From contig CAJURK010000016.1 of NCBI GenBank assembly GCA_910588745.1, forward strand, positions 1 through 54,883: a DNA stretch of 54,883 nucleotides, given 5' to 3'. The notes beneath the pieces are model-generated. The model was not told where the DNA came from. It worked only from the letters and a program-made list of their open reading frames with translations, and made no database searches. Of this stretch, positions 34,658-43,689 are shown piece by piece. A program made the position numbers and the translations under genes. The DNA is from an uncultured Dorea sp. (GTDB taxonomy: Bacteria > Bacillota > Clostridia > Lachnospirales > Lachnospiraceae). The number at the start of each line of letters is the position of its first letter. The stretch's first letter is position 1.

Positions 34658-35344
34658 CTATTTTGGGAATCTGCCGTTTTCCAAACGGTAACCCACGCCA
34701 TGTACGGTTGCAATGGAAGCGCTGCTTTTTATCTGACGTAAATTTTTGCGCAGGAAATAAATATAGGTATCTAGATTGCCGTCTTCCACGGCGCCGTCCG
34801 GACCCCATATACGGGAAAAGATCTGCTCCCGGGTCAGGGTCTTTTCCGGGTTCCGCAGGAAAAATTCCATGAGTAAGGATTCCCGTCTGGAGAGAGACTT
34901 GCGTTCGTTTCCGCAGGAAAGGGTTCGGGTATCCGTATCCAGGCGGATATCCAGAAAGGAAAGGGTTTCCTGTGGCGAGAAGTCTTTCGGCCGCCTGGAC
35001 AGCGCCCGGATGCGTGCTAAAAGCTCCTCCGTATCATAGGGCTTCACCAGATAATCGTCCGCACCGCAGTCCAGTCCGTCAATCTTATCACCCACCGCTC
35101 CTAAGGCAGTGGTCAGGATAACCGGGACACAGATATGGTTTTGGCGGATGGAACGAAGAATGGAAAGCCCGTCGATTTCCGGCAGCATACGGTCTAAAAG
35201 AATTAAGTCATAAGCACCTGACATAGCAAAATAAAGCGCCTCGCTTCCGGTATGGCAGACAGAGACCGTATACTGTCTGGCAGTAAGCTGTAATGCCAGG
35301 GCGCGGCAGAGTTCTTTATCATCTTCTATAATCAAAATATGCAT
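34658..35344 (-). CDS. OmpR/PhoB-family response regulator
   Basis: 228 residues from the ATG at 35344 (GGGAG with normal spacing). Receiver domain: acidic pocket IIEDDKEL, phospho-acceptor Asp in YDLILLDRMLPEIDG, Thr in VILTTALG, Lys in YLVKPYDTEELLARI. C-terminal winged-helix DNA-binding domain: SLSRRESLLMEFFLRNPEKT, EDGNLDTYIYFLRKNL and IATVHGVGYRLE. Probably phosphorylated by the kinase encoded next and acting at the divergent promoter region, where an inverted TCTCAAAAAAA/TTTTTTTTGAGA repeat lies. Confidence 0.95.
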   Translation of the reverse strand: MHILIIEDDKELCRALALQLTARQYTVSVCHTGSEALYFAMSGAYDLILLDRMLPEIDGLSILRSIRQNHICVPVILTTALGAVGDKIDGLDCGADDYLVKPYDTEELLARIRALSRRPKDFSPQETLSFLDIRLDTDTRTLSCGNERKSLSRRESLLMEFFLRNPEKTLTREQIFSRIWGPDGAVEDGNLDTYIYFLRKNLRQIKSSASIATVHGVGYRLENGRFPK

Positions 35345-35392
35345 CCATGATTCTCCCTTAAATTTCGTATCAAGTTTAGTATACCAGAGAAA

Positions 35393-35443
35393 TCTCAAAA
35401 AAATCTTTAAAAATTTGTGATAGACCTCCAGTTTTTTTTGAGA
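35393..35443. promoter_or_regulatory. Divergent intergenic inverted repeat, candidate operator of the two-component regulator
   Basis: TCTCAAAAAAA (35393-35403) is inverted as TTTTTTTTGAGA (35432-35443). On each outward strand the arm lies about 10 bases ahead of a -10-like element: TATAGT (35453-35458) for the plus operon, and TATACT (complement of 35379-35384) for the regulator gene. Classical -35 boxes are weak on both sides, which fits activator-dependent promoters. Binding by the adjacent regulator is an inference. Confidence 0.4.
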
Positions 35444-35526
35444 AAATCAATGTATAGTATCAATAGTAGTGTTTGCCGCTGTTTTTGCGGCAGGGAAATC
35501 GATCAAAAGAAGGGAGAACAATCATT

Positions 35527-37776
35527 GTGAACAGGAAGAAACGAAAGTATAAAAAACGGATGGGGGCAAGTCTGCTCGCTATACTTCTGTGTACGGCCGC
35601 GGCCGCTGGCATGCTTGGCGGATGCGGCGGTAAAGAGCTGAAAGAGGGCGGAAGCGGAGCCAAGGGCCGGTATGTGGAACAGGATATGGAATTTCCGAAA
35701 CAGGAGGGAGAAGAGGTTCTGAACTTATCAAATTCCAAGGAAGGAAATCCCGTGATTTATACTGCTTCAACGGAAAACCGGATTTTCCGTTATGAATACA
35801 GGGAAGACAAATGGGAGCGGACGTCTTTCGATTGGGTGCAGACAATTTCTGAGGAAAAGGAAATCTATTTCCAGGAAGTACAGGAAACCGCGGAGGGAAT
35901 TCAGTACGTCCGGGGTGTGGATGAAGATATGGCTCCGGTGCTGATAAGAAGCAGAGACGGGCAAAAGGGCGAAAAGCTGGCTATTTCCTGGCTGACTAAG
36001 GAAAGTGAGTTTGGATATCCGGGCGTAACAAATCTGCAGATAGACGGGAAAGGCAATCTCTGGATGAATGATCTGTATCAATCGAAATTTGTGGTAATTT
36101 CCGCGGATTCCCTGGAGGTATTGAAAGAAATAAGCAGTATCCAGGGATTTTTCAGCGAGCAGAAGATGCTGTATAGGACAGAGGACGGAAATATGGCGGC
36201 CAATACGGACGAGGGAATTTATACTATTTTCGACTCCGACCTGAATGAAATAGAACAGCTATCCTTACCGGCTCAGGGAATATACGGAATCTGCAGCAAA
36301 GGGGATGAATGGTATGAGGTTTCGGAGGAAGGGATTACGCGGCGCATACCGGGGAATGAAACCAGCGAGAGGCTTTTTGAGGGCAGTATGGGAGCGATGG
36401 GTTCTTCTGTAAATATAGTAGCAGGAATTACGGCGGGAAAGGAAAAGGACTTCTACGTACTTTACCGTCAGGAGAAGGCCGGGAGCGTGAGCCTAAAGCG
36501 ATACGTATACGATGCGGACGCGCCGGTTCAGACAGAACATACCTTAAAGGTGTTCGGCCTTGCCCAAAACCAGACCATCCAGGATGCGATCAGCGGTTTT
36601 CAGAAAGCCCATCCGGATACCAGGGTGGAGTATCAGTTCGCCGGGGAGGAAGCAGGCGTGTCCGCGGATGATATCCGCACCTTGAATACAGAGTTATTAA
36701 GCGGAAACGGAGCGGATGTGCTTCTCCTTGACGGACTGCCGGCGGGGGCGTATATCGAAAAGAGGGTTCTTGCGGATTTGACAGACTTAAAGAAGGAGCT
36801 GACGAAGGAGGCTTCTTATCTGGACGCTATGCTGGAGAACACGCTGCAAGAGGACGGAAAGATATACGGAATGCCTGTAAAATTTGCAGTTCCGATTATG
36901 TACGGAAATGAGGAGTCGATGGATGCCTTATCCTCGCTGGAGAATCTGGGCGCGTATGTATCGGAACATCCGGACGCCAGCATTTTCGGACTTGCAGACA
37001 AGGAGTATATCAGGGATTTCTTATTTCAGCTTTATCAGGAGGAATTATTTACCGGGGACGGGAAAATCCGCCGGGAAACGCTGACGGAACTGTTTGAGCT
37101 TCAGAAGACGATTGCGGTCAATGCAAAGGCGGGGATTTTTGATGAGGCGGCAAGGACAGAAGTGGCAATGGGTACGGCCGCCGGCATTTTTCGTCAGGGA
37201 ATGTTTATAAATCAGGGGAGCGCATCCATCCTGAACCACCCGGAGGGGGCGGCGACAAACCGGATTGACAGCGTCCAGGGGATGATGATTCCCTACGCTG
37301 TGATGCGGGAGAAGAATCTGACTCCTGAAACGGTTCGTGATTTTTACTGCCCTGTGGGGGTTGTGGGAATCAATGAAAATTCGGATCAGAAGAAGCTTGC
37401 TGGGGAATTTATACGGTACTTATTCTCGGAAGAAGTGCAGGGAACGCCGTTAGACGACGGGCTTCCGGTGATGGTCTCGGAGCTGGAAAAAAAGAAAGCG
37501 GAAGTAGACAGTGATTATGCCCGAGAGTTTAACGCGACGTCAAGTTGGCAGTTTGAAGAGGAAGAAACGATATTGATTAACGCCGGTTATCCGCTGGCAG
37601 AAGAAGTAGAGGAATTGATTTCCATGTGCAAGGGTTTAAAGAATCCGGCAATGCAGGACGCAGCGCTTTGGAATATTTATCAGACACAGGCGGATGCCTG
37701 CATGGAGGGAAGAATTGATGCGGAGACGGCGGCAAAGAATGTTGCGCAGAAGCTGGACACCTATCTGTCAGAGTAG
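35527..37776 (+). CDS. Large extracellular solute-binding lipoprotein (family 1 C-domain)
   Basis: 749 residues from the GTG at 35527, 9 bases after GGGAGA (35512-35517). The lipoprotein signal ends in a lipobox MLGGC (C33). Residues ~45-340 form an extra beta-rich domain unlike a usual binding protein, perhaps propeller-like (YRYEYREDKWERTSFDW-type repeats, ITNLQIDGKGNLWMND as written in frame). From ~350 a family-1 solute-binding fold follows: LKVFGLAQNQTIQDAISGFQ, ADVLLLDGLPAGAYIEK, EDGKIYGMPVKFAVPIMYG, AGEFIRYLFSEEVQG. It is roughly 1.7 times normal size. First gene of an operon with two permeases, a fusion protein and GH5; the gene is opposite the two-component pair. The ligand may be an oligosaccharide. 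Confidence 0.85.
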   Translation: MNRKKRKYKKRMGASLLAILLCTAAAAGMLGGCGGKELKEGGSGAKGRYVEQDMEFPKQEGEEVLNLSNSKEGNPVIYTASTENRIFRYEYREDKWERTSFDWVQTISEEKEIYFQEVQETAEGIQYVRGVDEDMAPVLIRSRDGQKGEKLAISWLTKESEFGYPGVTNLQIDGKGNLWMNDLYQSKFVVISADSLEVLKEISSIQGFFSEQKMLYRTEDGNMAANTDEGIYTIFDSDLNEIEQLSLPAQGIYGICSKGDEWYEVSEEGITRRIPGNETSERLFEGSMGAMGSSVNIVAGITAGKEKDFYVLYRQEKAGSVSLKRYVYDADAPVQTEHTLKVFGLAQNQTIQDAISGFQKAHPDTRVEYQFAGEEAGVSADDIRTLNTELLSGNGADVLLLDGLPAGAYIEKRVLADLTDLKKELTKEASYLDAMLENTLQEDGKIYGMPVKFAVPIMYGNEESMDALSSLENLGAYVSEHPDASIFGLADKEYIRDFLFQLYQEELFTGDGKIRRETLTELFELQKTIAVNAKAGIFDEAARTEVAMGTAAGIFRQGMFINQGSASILNHPEGAATNRIDSVQGMMIPYAVMREKNLTPETVRDFYCPVGVVGINENSDQKKLAGEFIRYLFSEEVQGTPLDDGLPVMVSELEKKKAEVDSDYAREFNATSSWQFEEEETILINAGYPLAEEVEELISMCKGLKNPAMQDAALWNIYQTQADACMEGRIDAETAAKNVAQKLDTYLSE

Positions 37777-38668
37777 GAAAGCGGAGAGAGAACAGCGGAC
37801 AGGGAGAAGGAAAAGAGAGCGCAGGACCGCGTATTTCTTCCTGCTGCCAAGCCTTCTTGGAACTTGCTGGTTTGTGCTGGTTCCGTTTCTGGATGTGGCG
37901 CGCAGGTCTTTTCTTACGGCTGCGGGGACAGGTTTCGTAGGATTTGACAATTACCGGCTGGTATTCTCCAACGAAGCGTTTCGGCTGGCGGCGGGAAATA
38001 CGGCGAAGTTCCTGGCCGTGTGCCTTCCGGCGTTGATGTGCCTTTCCCTGCTTCTGGCCGTGCTGGTCGGGAAGCTTAAGATTGTCTGTAAGTGGTTCAA
38101 GACGGGTTTTCTCCTTCCCATGGCGGTTCCAGCCGTGTCGGTTTCCGTATTTTTTCAGATGGTATTTGACAGACAGGGGTGGCTGAATGAGCTGCTGGAA
38201 CTGTTTGGAGGCCGCGGAAGGGACTGGTTGCTGGAAGATACTGCATTCTGGGTTCTGATTGCCTGCTATATCTGGAAAAACCTCGGCTATGACATAATTC
38301 TGTGGCTGGCCGGCTTAGGAGGGATTCCAAAGGAGCAGTACGAGGCGGCAAAGGTACAGGGAGCAGGGGATTGGCAGTGTTTCTGGCATATTACCCTGCC
38401 CCAGCTTAAGGAGACTGCGTTTGTGACGGGGGTGCTGTCTTTTGTAAATGCCTTTCGGGTATTTCGGGAGGCCTATTTACTGGCGGGGGATTACCCCCAT
38501 GAAAGCATCTATATGCTGCAGCATTTGTTCAATAACTGGTTCGCGAGCCTGGATATTCAGAAAATGACGGCGGCGGCAGTTCTGCTGGTGCTTGCGGCGG
38601 CGGTGGCATTGGGCGCAAAGGAATGGAGGGACGGATACAGAAAAGAGATGGAGGAACGAAGGATATGA
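37718..38668 (+). CDS. MalF-type carbohydrate ABC transporter permease
   Basis: 316 residues from the ATG at 37718, which has GGAGGG (37704-37709) 8 bases ahead, though it lies inside the preceding gene (59-base overlap). A highly basic start (RRRRQRMLRR) precedes six membrane segments (AYFFLLPSLLGTCWFVLVPF first). The EAA loop that contacts an ATPase is EQYEAAKVQGAGDWQCFWHITLP. This is the first of two importer permeases. No ATPase is encoded in the operon, so a shared one elsewhere (MsmK-like) would be needed. Confidence 0.9.
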   Translation: MRRRRQRMLRRSWTPICQSRKAEREQRTGRRKRERRTAYFFLLPSLLGTCWFVLVPFLDVARRSFLTAAGTGFVGFDNYRLVFSNEAFRLAAGNTAKFLAVCLPALMCLSLLLAVLVGKLKIVCKWFKTGFLLPMAVPAVSVSVFFQMVFDRQGWLNELLELFGGRGRDWLLEDTAFWVLIACYIWKNLGYDIILWLAGLGGIPKEQYEAAKVQGAGDWQCFWHITLPQLKETAFVTGVLSFVNAFRVFREAYLLAGDYPHESIYMLQHLFNNWFASLDIQKMTAAAVLLVLAAAVALGAKEWRDGYRKEMEERRI

Positions 38669-39588
38669 CCCGGCAAGATCAAAGGAGATCTAAGATGCGC
38701 AGACGCGATTTCGGCGCGGCGCGGGGACAGCGATATGCCAGGAAAGGCCGTCCGACATGGATTGCGGGATTGATATGCGGGGGATTTGTCCTGCTGATGC
38801 TGCTTCCCCTGGCGATGATATTGTCCGGTTCTTTGATGGGCAGGCAGGAGTTTTTGGAGACTTGCGGGAGAGTTCTGGCGGATTACGATGGAAAGACCGG
38901 CTTCCGCCTGTTCCCCTTATATCCTACCTTGAGAGCCTATGTAAAGCTGCTGCTTGACTCGCCGGAATATTTTACGGCATTTTGGAATTCTGTAATCCAG
39001 GCGGCGGGGGTTCTTGCCGGACAGCTTGTCATTGCGCTGCCCGGAGCCTGGGCTTTTGCCAGATATCGGTTTCCTGGAAAGAAACTGCTTTGGACGCTGT
39101 ATATCCTGCTGATGATTTTGCCTTTTCAGGTAACGATGGTTTCCGGGTATTTGGTTTTAAACGGCATGCATCTGATGGATACCAGGGCGGCGGTGATCTT
39201 TACCGGAATCTTTTCAACGCTTCCGGTGTTTATCCTGAGAAAATCTTTTGGCGGGCTTCCGGCAGAAGTAATAGAGGCTGCGCGGATAGACGGAGCGGGG
39301 GAACTTCGGATATTTTTGCATATAGGGATTCCGTTAGGAATGAGAGGAATCGGTTCGGTTTTGATCTTGGGATTTCTGGAGTATTGGAATGTGATCGAGC
39401 AGCCTATGACGTATTTAAAATCCAGGGCGTTGTGGCCGCTTTCGATGTATCTGCCTCAGATGGCAAAGGGGGATGCCGGCGCGGTTTTTGCCGCCTCGGC
39501 GGTGACGATGCTTCCGGCGGTACTTTTGTTTCTTGTGGGGCAGGAAAGCCTGGAGCAGGGAATTGCTTTGTCGGGGCTTACGGATTAG
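38665..39588 (+). CDS. MalG-type carbohydrate ABC transporter permease
   Basis: 307 residues from the ATG at 38665; its ATGA overlaps the stop codon of the preceding permease, and GAGGAACGAAGG lies before it. About six membrane segments and the EAA loop EVIEAARIDGAGELRIFLHI. The loop AFARYRFPGKK is typical of MalG-type subunits. With the MalF-type gene it forms the membrane channel for the substrate bound by the large lipoprotein. A basic N-terminal extension of ~30 residues is slightly long. Confidence 0.92.
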   Translation: MTRQDQRRSKMRRRDFGAARGQRYARKGRPTWIAGLICGGFVLLMLLPLAMILSGSLMGRQEFLETCGRVLADYDGKTGFRLFPLYPTLRAYVKLLLDSPEYFTAFWNSVIQAAGVLAGQLVIALPGAWAFARYRFPGKKLLWTLYILLMILPFQVTMVSGYLVLNGMHLMDTRAAVIFTGIFSTLPVFILRKSFGGLPAEVIEAARIDGAGELRIFLHIGIPLGMRGIGSVLILGFLEYWNVIEQPMTYLKSRALWPLSMYLPQMAKGDAGAVFAASAVTMLPAVLLFLVGQESLEQGIALSGLTD

Positions 39589-39611
39589 AAAAATAAGGGA
39601 GGGATCGCTAA

Positions 39612-41018
39612 GTGAAGCAGAAGGTATGGACGATACGGATTTTGGCGGTTTTTCTGGCGGTGATGGCGGCTGGGACGGTAGTTTCAAGGGCGGCGGATTC
39701 TGTGCTGGTGGCCAGGGTCAGCGTTAAGAAGCCGGAGCGCGGCAGGCTTACCTATTCCTGCGAGGGAGAGGGGTGCGTGGCTTTTGCGCGGGAGGAGCAG
39801 ATATTCTTATGGCCGGATATGCAGGCAGAGCAGGTCGCGGAACCGGGAAGCAGGGTAAAAGCGGGAGAGTGCCTGGTGCAGTTCCGACAGGAATACTTGG
39901 AACAGTTAATCGAGAAAAAGGAGTTGGAACTTGCGCAGCTTGAATTGCAGGTCAGGCAGCAGCAGGTATCCGCAAGAGAGCCAATGAGGGTTCCGGCGTC
40001 TGCGGGAGCCTTTCTTGCGATGGAAGAAGCCGTGCGGGGGCTGGAGGGAGCCAGGCAGAAGGAAAGTGAAGCCCGGAATGCCTATGAGAGTTTTATCCAG
40101 ACTCCGGTCTCCGAAGAGCCGGAAGACGTGCAGGAAAGCGGCCGGTGGGAGGCGAAAAAGCAGGAGCTAGAGACGGCTCTTCGGGAAGCACAGGCAGGCG
40201 TGGAAGAGGCCGAACAAACTTTAAACCAGGCTCAGAATGAAAAGGAGCTGGCGGATAAGGAGGACGCGGTTCAAGACGCAAATGCAGCAAACGCTGCGGA
40301 GGCGGCCGGGCTCGGAGCTGCGGCTTCCCAGGTGCAGGCAGAGGCGGCAAAGCTGGAGCTTAAACGGCTGTATTCCTACCGGGAGTCAGGAGGAAAAATC
40401 CTTGCCCAGTCTGACTGTACCGTACTGCAGGCCGGCTTGCAGCCGGGCGCGGTTACCACAGGTTCAGAAGTATTTGTCATAGGCTATGGGGGATTTCGTC
40501 TGAAAGGCATGATCAAGGAGGAGGACCGGAGTAACATAAAGCCGGGCGCGCAGGTGAAAGTAAGTTTGGAAACCGGAAAAGATTTGGAAACTTCCATTGA
40601 AACGCTGGAGACCGGAGTGACGAAGGAGGCGGGAAGCAGCGCGGGTTTAAGCGGCACGGAGGACGGGGAAGCTTCTGAGACCGGAACAGCCTGGTATGGT
40701 ACGCTTCCGGAATACGCGCAGGTACAGGGATTGGAAAGCTTTACTTGGACTATGGAGATTTCTTCGGCAAAGGAATATGAACAAATCATTCCCCTTAGCG
40801 CTCTTCGGGAAAACGTGACGGGAGCATACTGTCTGGCGCTGTCGGAGGAGGAACAGATGCTTGGCTCCGTACAGGTTGCAAAGCGCGTCCCGGTTAGGGT
40901 TCTGGAAAAGGACAAAAAAAGCGCGGCCGTTGCTTCAACGTTAAGGGATACAGACAAAATCATTGTGTCTTCTGAAAAATACGTCGAGGAGGGGGATCGG
41001 ATACGGATAAAAGAATGA
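39612..41018 (+). CDS. Membrane-fusion-protein-like (HlyD/MacA-type) protein with coiled coil
   Basis: 468 residues from a GTG at 39612 after AGGGAGGG. An N-terminal membrane segment (WTIRILAVFLAVMAAGTVV) is followed by a lipoyl/barrel-sandwich half-motif (EEQIFLWPDMQAEQVAEPGS, VKAGECLVQF), a long coiled coil (~95-250; IEKKELELAQLELQVRQQQ and ELETALREAQAGVEEAEQTL), and the returning half CTVLQAGLQPGAVTTGSEVF with a beta-barrel (LKGMIKEEDRSNIKPGAQVK). It is the adaptor type that in Gram-positives works with MacB-like or ABC-type membrane proteins. Its stop overlaps the start of the MacB-like gene. It lies between importer permeases and a GH5 gene, an unusual place. Confidence 0.85.
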   Translation: MKQKVWTIRILAVFLAVMAAGTVVSRAADSVLVARVSVKKPERGRLTYSCEGEGCVAFAREEQIFLWPDMQAEQVAEPGSRVKAGECLVQFRQEYLEQLIEKKELELAQLELQVRQQQVSAREPMRVPASAGAFLAMEEAVRGLEGARQKESEARNAYESFIQTPVSEEPEDVQESGRWEAKKQELETALREAQAGVEEAEQTLNQAQNEKELADKEDAVQDANAANAAEAAGLGAAASQVQAEAAKLELKRLYSYRESGGKILAQSDCTVLQAGLQPGAVTTGSEVFVIGYGGFRLKGMIKEEDRSNIKPGAQVKVSLETGKDLETSIETLETGVTKEAGSSAGLSGTEDGEASETGTAWYGTLPEYAQVQGLESFTWTMEISSAKEYEQIIPLSALRENVTGAYCLALSEEEQMLGSVQVAKRVPVRVLEKDKKSAAVASTLRDTDKIIVSSEKYVEEGDRIRIKE

Positions 41019-42163
41019 AAAGAAAATGCCGGAAAGAAAGGCTGCTCATGCTGGCGCTATTCTTTGTATGGACGGCGCTCCAGCTTCGGATTTGGAACTT
41101 GATGACGGAACTGGCGGACTATGAGGATTTTCTGTCCTTATCTTACCCGGCGGGAGGAATCGCGGATACTGCATTTGGGAAATGGGAAAAATCAGAGGAA
41201 AGCAAGGCGGCGAAAACGGCGGCAGTGTGGAAGCCTTTAGGAGAACTTGCGGTTTTGGCAGAGTCTACCGGGCGTCAGGAGCCTTTGGCCTGTTATCAGA
41301 TGAAAGGACAGCCGGAAGCCGTGTTTGGGAAAGGCTTGTCTTCGGGAAGGTATTTTACAGAAGGAGAACAAGACGTCTGTCTGCTGGACGCGGAGACGGT
41401 ACAAAAGCTGTTCGGTTCCGAGGATGTGCTGGGGCTTGCGGTAAAGGTGGAGGGAAGGCGTTTTCATATAGCGGGGATATTGGATGAAAACGGGCCGGTC
41501 TGTGTTATTCCGGCGGAAGAAGGGGCGGTATTTGACGGGATTACGATCCGCAGAAAGGAGTCCGATCAGTCGGTAAAAATGGCGGTCAGTTATACGGAGG
41601 CTGTGCTTGGAGGGACAAACGGACAGGTGGTCGATGGGAAACTGTACTGGGTAACGGCAGGAACGCTGTATGCCGGAATGAGCGCCGGAATGGTTCTTGC
41701 GGTGGGAACGGCGGGAAGGGAGAGGCGAAAGAAAAAGGAAGGAGGCAGTTCTTTTCTAGAGAGGCGGATAGTTCCCGCTTGTCTGCTTGCTGGGACGCTC
41801 ATGTTGCTTGCGGGTATATGGGTTGTAAATCCAGGAAGCGATTATCTGCCGCCTTACTGGTCGGATTTTGAATTTTTCGAGAAGCTTCTGGAAGAAAAGA
41901 CAGGGCAGATTCGGCAGTTTCTGGCACATCAGGAATTTGCCTCATGGCAAAGGCTGGCGCGTATCTGGAGAGAGGCAATGGCGTTAGAGATTGGGAATTT
42001 GGCAGTGGCGGCGGCTTATTTCTGGGGATGTAAGTACCTTTCGCGAACCCGAAAACGGAGCAAACGTGAAGTAACTGTTGCTGAAAGAAAGGGGAAAGCT
42101 TATACTTTATCTATAAGATCTGCGGAGAAGAGAACAAAAAAGAATACGCAGAGGATTCGATAA
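41015..42163 (+). CDS. Membrane protein with a MacB-like extracellular domain, lacking an ATPase
   Basis: 382 residues; ATGA overlap with the membrane-fusion gene. One N-terminal membrane segment (LLMLALFFVWTALQLRIW), then an extracytoplasmic domain of ~180 residues resembling MacB_PCD (FGKGLSSGRYFTEGEQDVCL, VQKLFGSEDVLGLAVKVEGR, FHIAGILDENGPVCV), and about three more segments (WVTAGTLYAGMSAGMVLAVG, ACLLAGTLMLLAGIWVV, GNLAVAAAYFWGCKYL). The arrangement fits a reduced MacB/FtsX-type protein. A MacAB-like pair normally has its own ATPase; none is present, so the transport mechanism is open. Confidence 0.72.
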   Translation: MKRKCRKERLLMLALFFVWTALQLRIWNLMTELADYEDFLSLSYPAGGIADTAFGKWEKSEESKAAKTAAVWKPLGELAVLAESTGRQEPLACYQMKGQPEAVFGKGLSSGRYFTEGEQDVCLLDAETVQKLFGSEDVLGLAVKVEGRRFHIAGILDENGPVCVIPAEEGAVFDGITIRRKESDQSVKMAVSYTEAVLGGTNGQVVDGKLYWVTAGTLYAGMSAGMVLAVGTAGRERRKKKEGGSSFLERRIVPACLLAGTLMLLAGIWVVNPGSDYLPPYWSDFEFFEKLLEEKTGQIRQFLAHQEFASWQRLARIWREAMALEIGNLAVAAAYFWGCKYLSRTRKRSKREVTVAERKGKAYTLSIRSAEKRTKKNTQRIR

Positions 42164-42172
42164 GGAGAAGCT

Positions 42173-43630
42173 ATGAAAAGAAGAGTTATTTTTTGGGGCG
42201 TACTGCTGCTGGCGCTGTCCGGGATATTCGGATGTGCCGGCGGGGAGAAGAAAGAAGAGCAAGCGGCAAAAGAGCCGGAACAGTCCGACGAGCGGGAAAT
42301 GGAGGAGAAGGAGCCTCTTAAGGCGGAAAAACCGTCAGAAGACCTTGCGGCGCCGTCGAATGCCGGGACGCTGCATGTGGATGGGACGAGGCTTTGCGGC
42401 AGCAACGGCAATCCGGTACAGCTAAAGGGGATCAGTACCCATGGCCTTGCCTGGTTTCCGGGCTATGTCAACGAAGAGTGCTTCGGAGAGCTTCGCAGAG
42501 AGTGGAAAGCAAACGTAATCCGCCTTGCTATGTACACGGCGGAATCCGGGGGTTACTGCACGGATGGGGATAAGGAGGCGTTAAAGAAACTGGTTCGGGA
42601 CGGCGTGGCGTATGCGAAGAGTCAGGATATGTACGTCATCATTGACTGGCATATTCTGTCGGATGGAGATCCCAATCTATATCTTTCAGAAGCGAAGGAA
42701 TTTTTTGCCGAAATGTCCGGGGAGTACGCGGCTGCGGATCATGTACTCTACGAGATCTGTAATGAGCCAAACGGAAAAACTGGGTGGAGCGAGATCAAAT
42801 CCTATGCGGAGGAAGTGATAAGCGTCATTCGCTCCCATGACGAGGACGGAGTAGTCCTTGTGGGAACGCCCAATTGGTCCCAGTTCGTGGATGAAGCGGC
42901 TGCGGATCCGATTACCGAATATGATAACCTGATGTATACCCTGCATTTTTATGCCGCCACCCACCAGGAGGATTTGAGGAGCAGAATGGCGGCGGCTTTG
43001 GACGGCGGCCTTCCGGTCTTTGTGTCGGAATATGGCATCTGCGACGCCAGCGGAAGCGGTGCTATTGATGAAGAACAGGCGGGAAAGTGGATGGAGCTTT
43101 TAAATGAGCGAAAGGTAAGCTGCGTGGCCTGGAATCTATCCAATAAGGAGGAGACGTCGGCGCTATTGTCGCCTTCTTGCGGCAAGACCAATGGATTTGA
43201 GGAAGGGGATCTGAGCGATTCCGGGAAATGGCTGTATCATATGCTGAGAGGGGAAGAAAATCAAAAGGATTCCGGCGAAAACAGCACAGCGGCAAACAAC
43301 TGCCCTGACGACACGACAGAAGACGTTTTCACGGACGGGGACATGAGGATCCGGGCTTCGGTAAAGAATAGCTGGGAAGCGGAAGGAACGACGGTATACC
43401 AGTACGAGCTTGTGCTGGAAAATATATCCGGCGGGGACAAAACCGGGTGGGAGATTGCGATTCCGTTTCATAGCGGCATTACCCTGTCCGACGGATGGAA
43501 CGGAGAGTATGATGCACAGGGAAGGATCCTCCGGATTCGGTCTAAGGATTATAACGGAAGCGTTGCGGCGGGAGGAACCGTGTCGGATATCGGGTTCATT
43601 GTAAGCGGAGGAGACGGTATCGCATTTTAG
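42173..43630 (+). CDS. GH5 endoglucanase lipoprotein with C-terminal CBM2-like module
   Basis: 485 residues. Lipoprotein signal (LLLALSGIFGC; C21), an acidic linker to ~60, then a GH5 barrel: VIRLAMYTAESGGY, YVIIDWHILSDGDPN, acid/base Glu in YEICNEPNG (E198), YTLHFYAATH and nucleophile in VFVSEYGICD (E286). A second linker (~355-370) joins a C-terminal beta domain like CBM2 (ENISGGDKTGWEIAIPF, DGWNGEYDAQGR, GGTVSDIGF). It should cleave beta-1,4-glucan or a related glycan at the cell surface. AAGGAG precedes the ATG, 9 bases after the MacB-like gene. It ends the operon controlled by the divergent two-component system. Confidence 0.9.
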   Translation: MKRRVIFWGVLLLALSGIFGCAGGEKKEEQAAKEPEQSDEREMEEKEPLKAEKPSEDLAAPSNAGTLHVDGTRLCGSNGNPVQLKGISTHGLAWFPGYVNEECFGELRREWKANVIRLAMYTAESGGYCTDGDKEALKKLVRDGVAYAKSQDMYVIIDWHILSDGDPNLYLSEAKEFFAEMSGEYAAADHVLYEICNEPNGKTGWSEIKSYAEEVISVIRSHDEDGVVLVGTPNWSQFVDEAAADPITEYDNLMYTLHFYAATHQEDLRSRMAAALDGGLPVFVSEYGICDASGSGAIDEEQAGKWMELLNERKVSCVAWNLSNKEETSALLSPSCGKTNGFEEGDLSDSGKWLYHMLRGEENQKDSGENSTAANNCPDDTTEDVFTDGDMRIRASVKNSWEAEGTTVYQYELVLENISGGDKTGWEIAIPFHSGITLSDGWNGEYDAQGRILRIRSKDYNGSVAAGGTVSDIGFIVSGGDGIAF

Positions 43631-43689
43631 AAAGAATGTTTGGTGCGCGAAGCCTCATTAGCGAATCCCGTCCGGTTATTGCAAAGCCG

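Noticed and set aside
34641..34808. Upstream extension of the histidine kinase gene
   Set aside because: It would overlap the response-regulator gene by ~150 bases and lacks a ribosome site; ATG 34640 has GGAGG six bases upstream.
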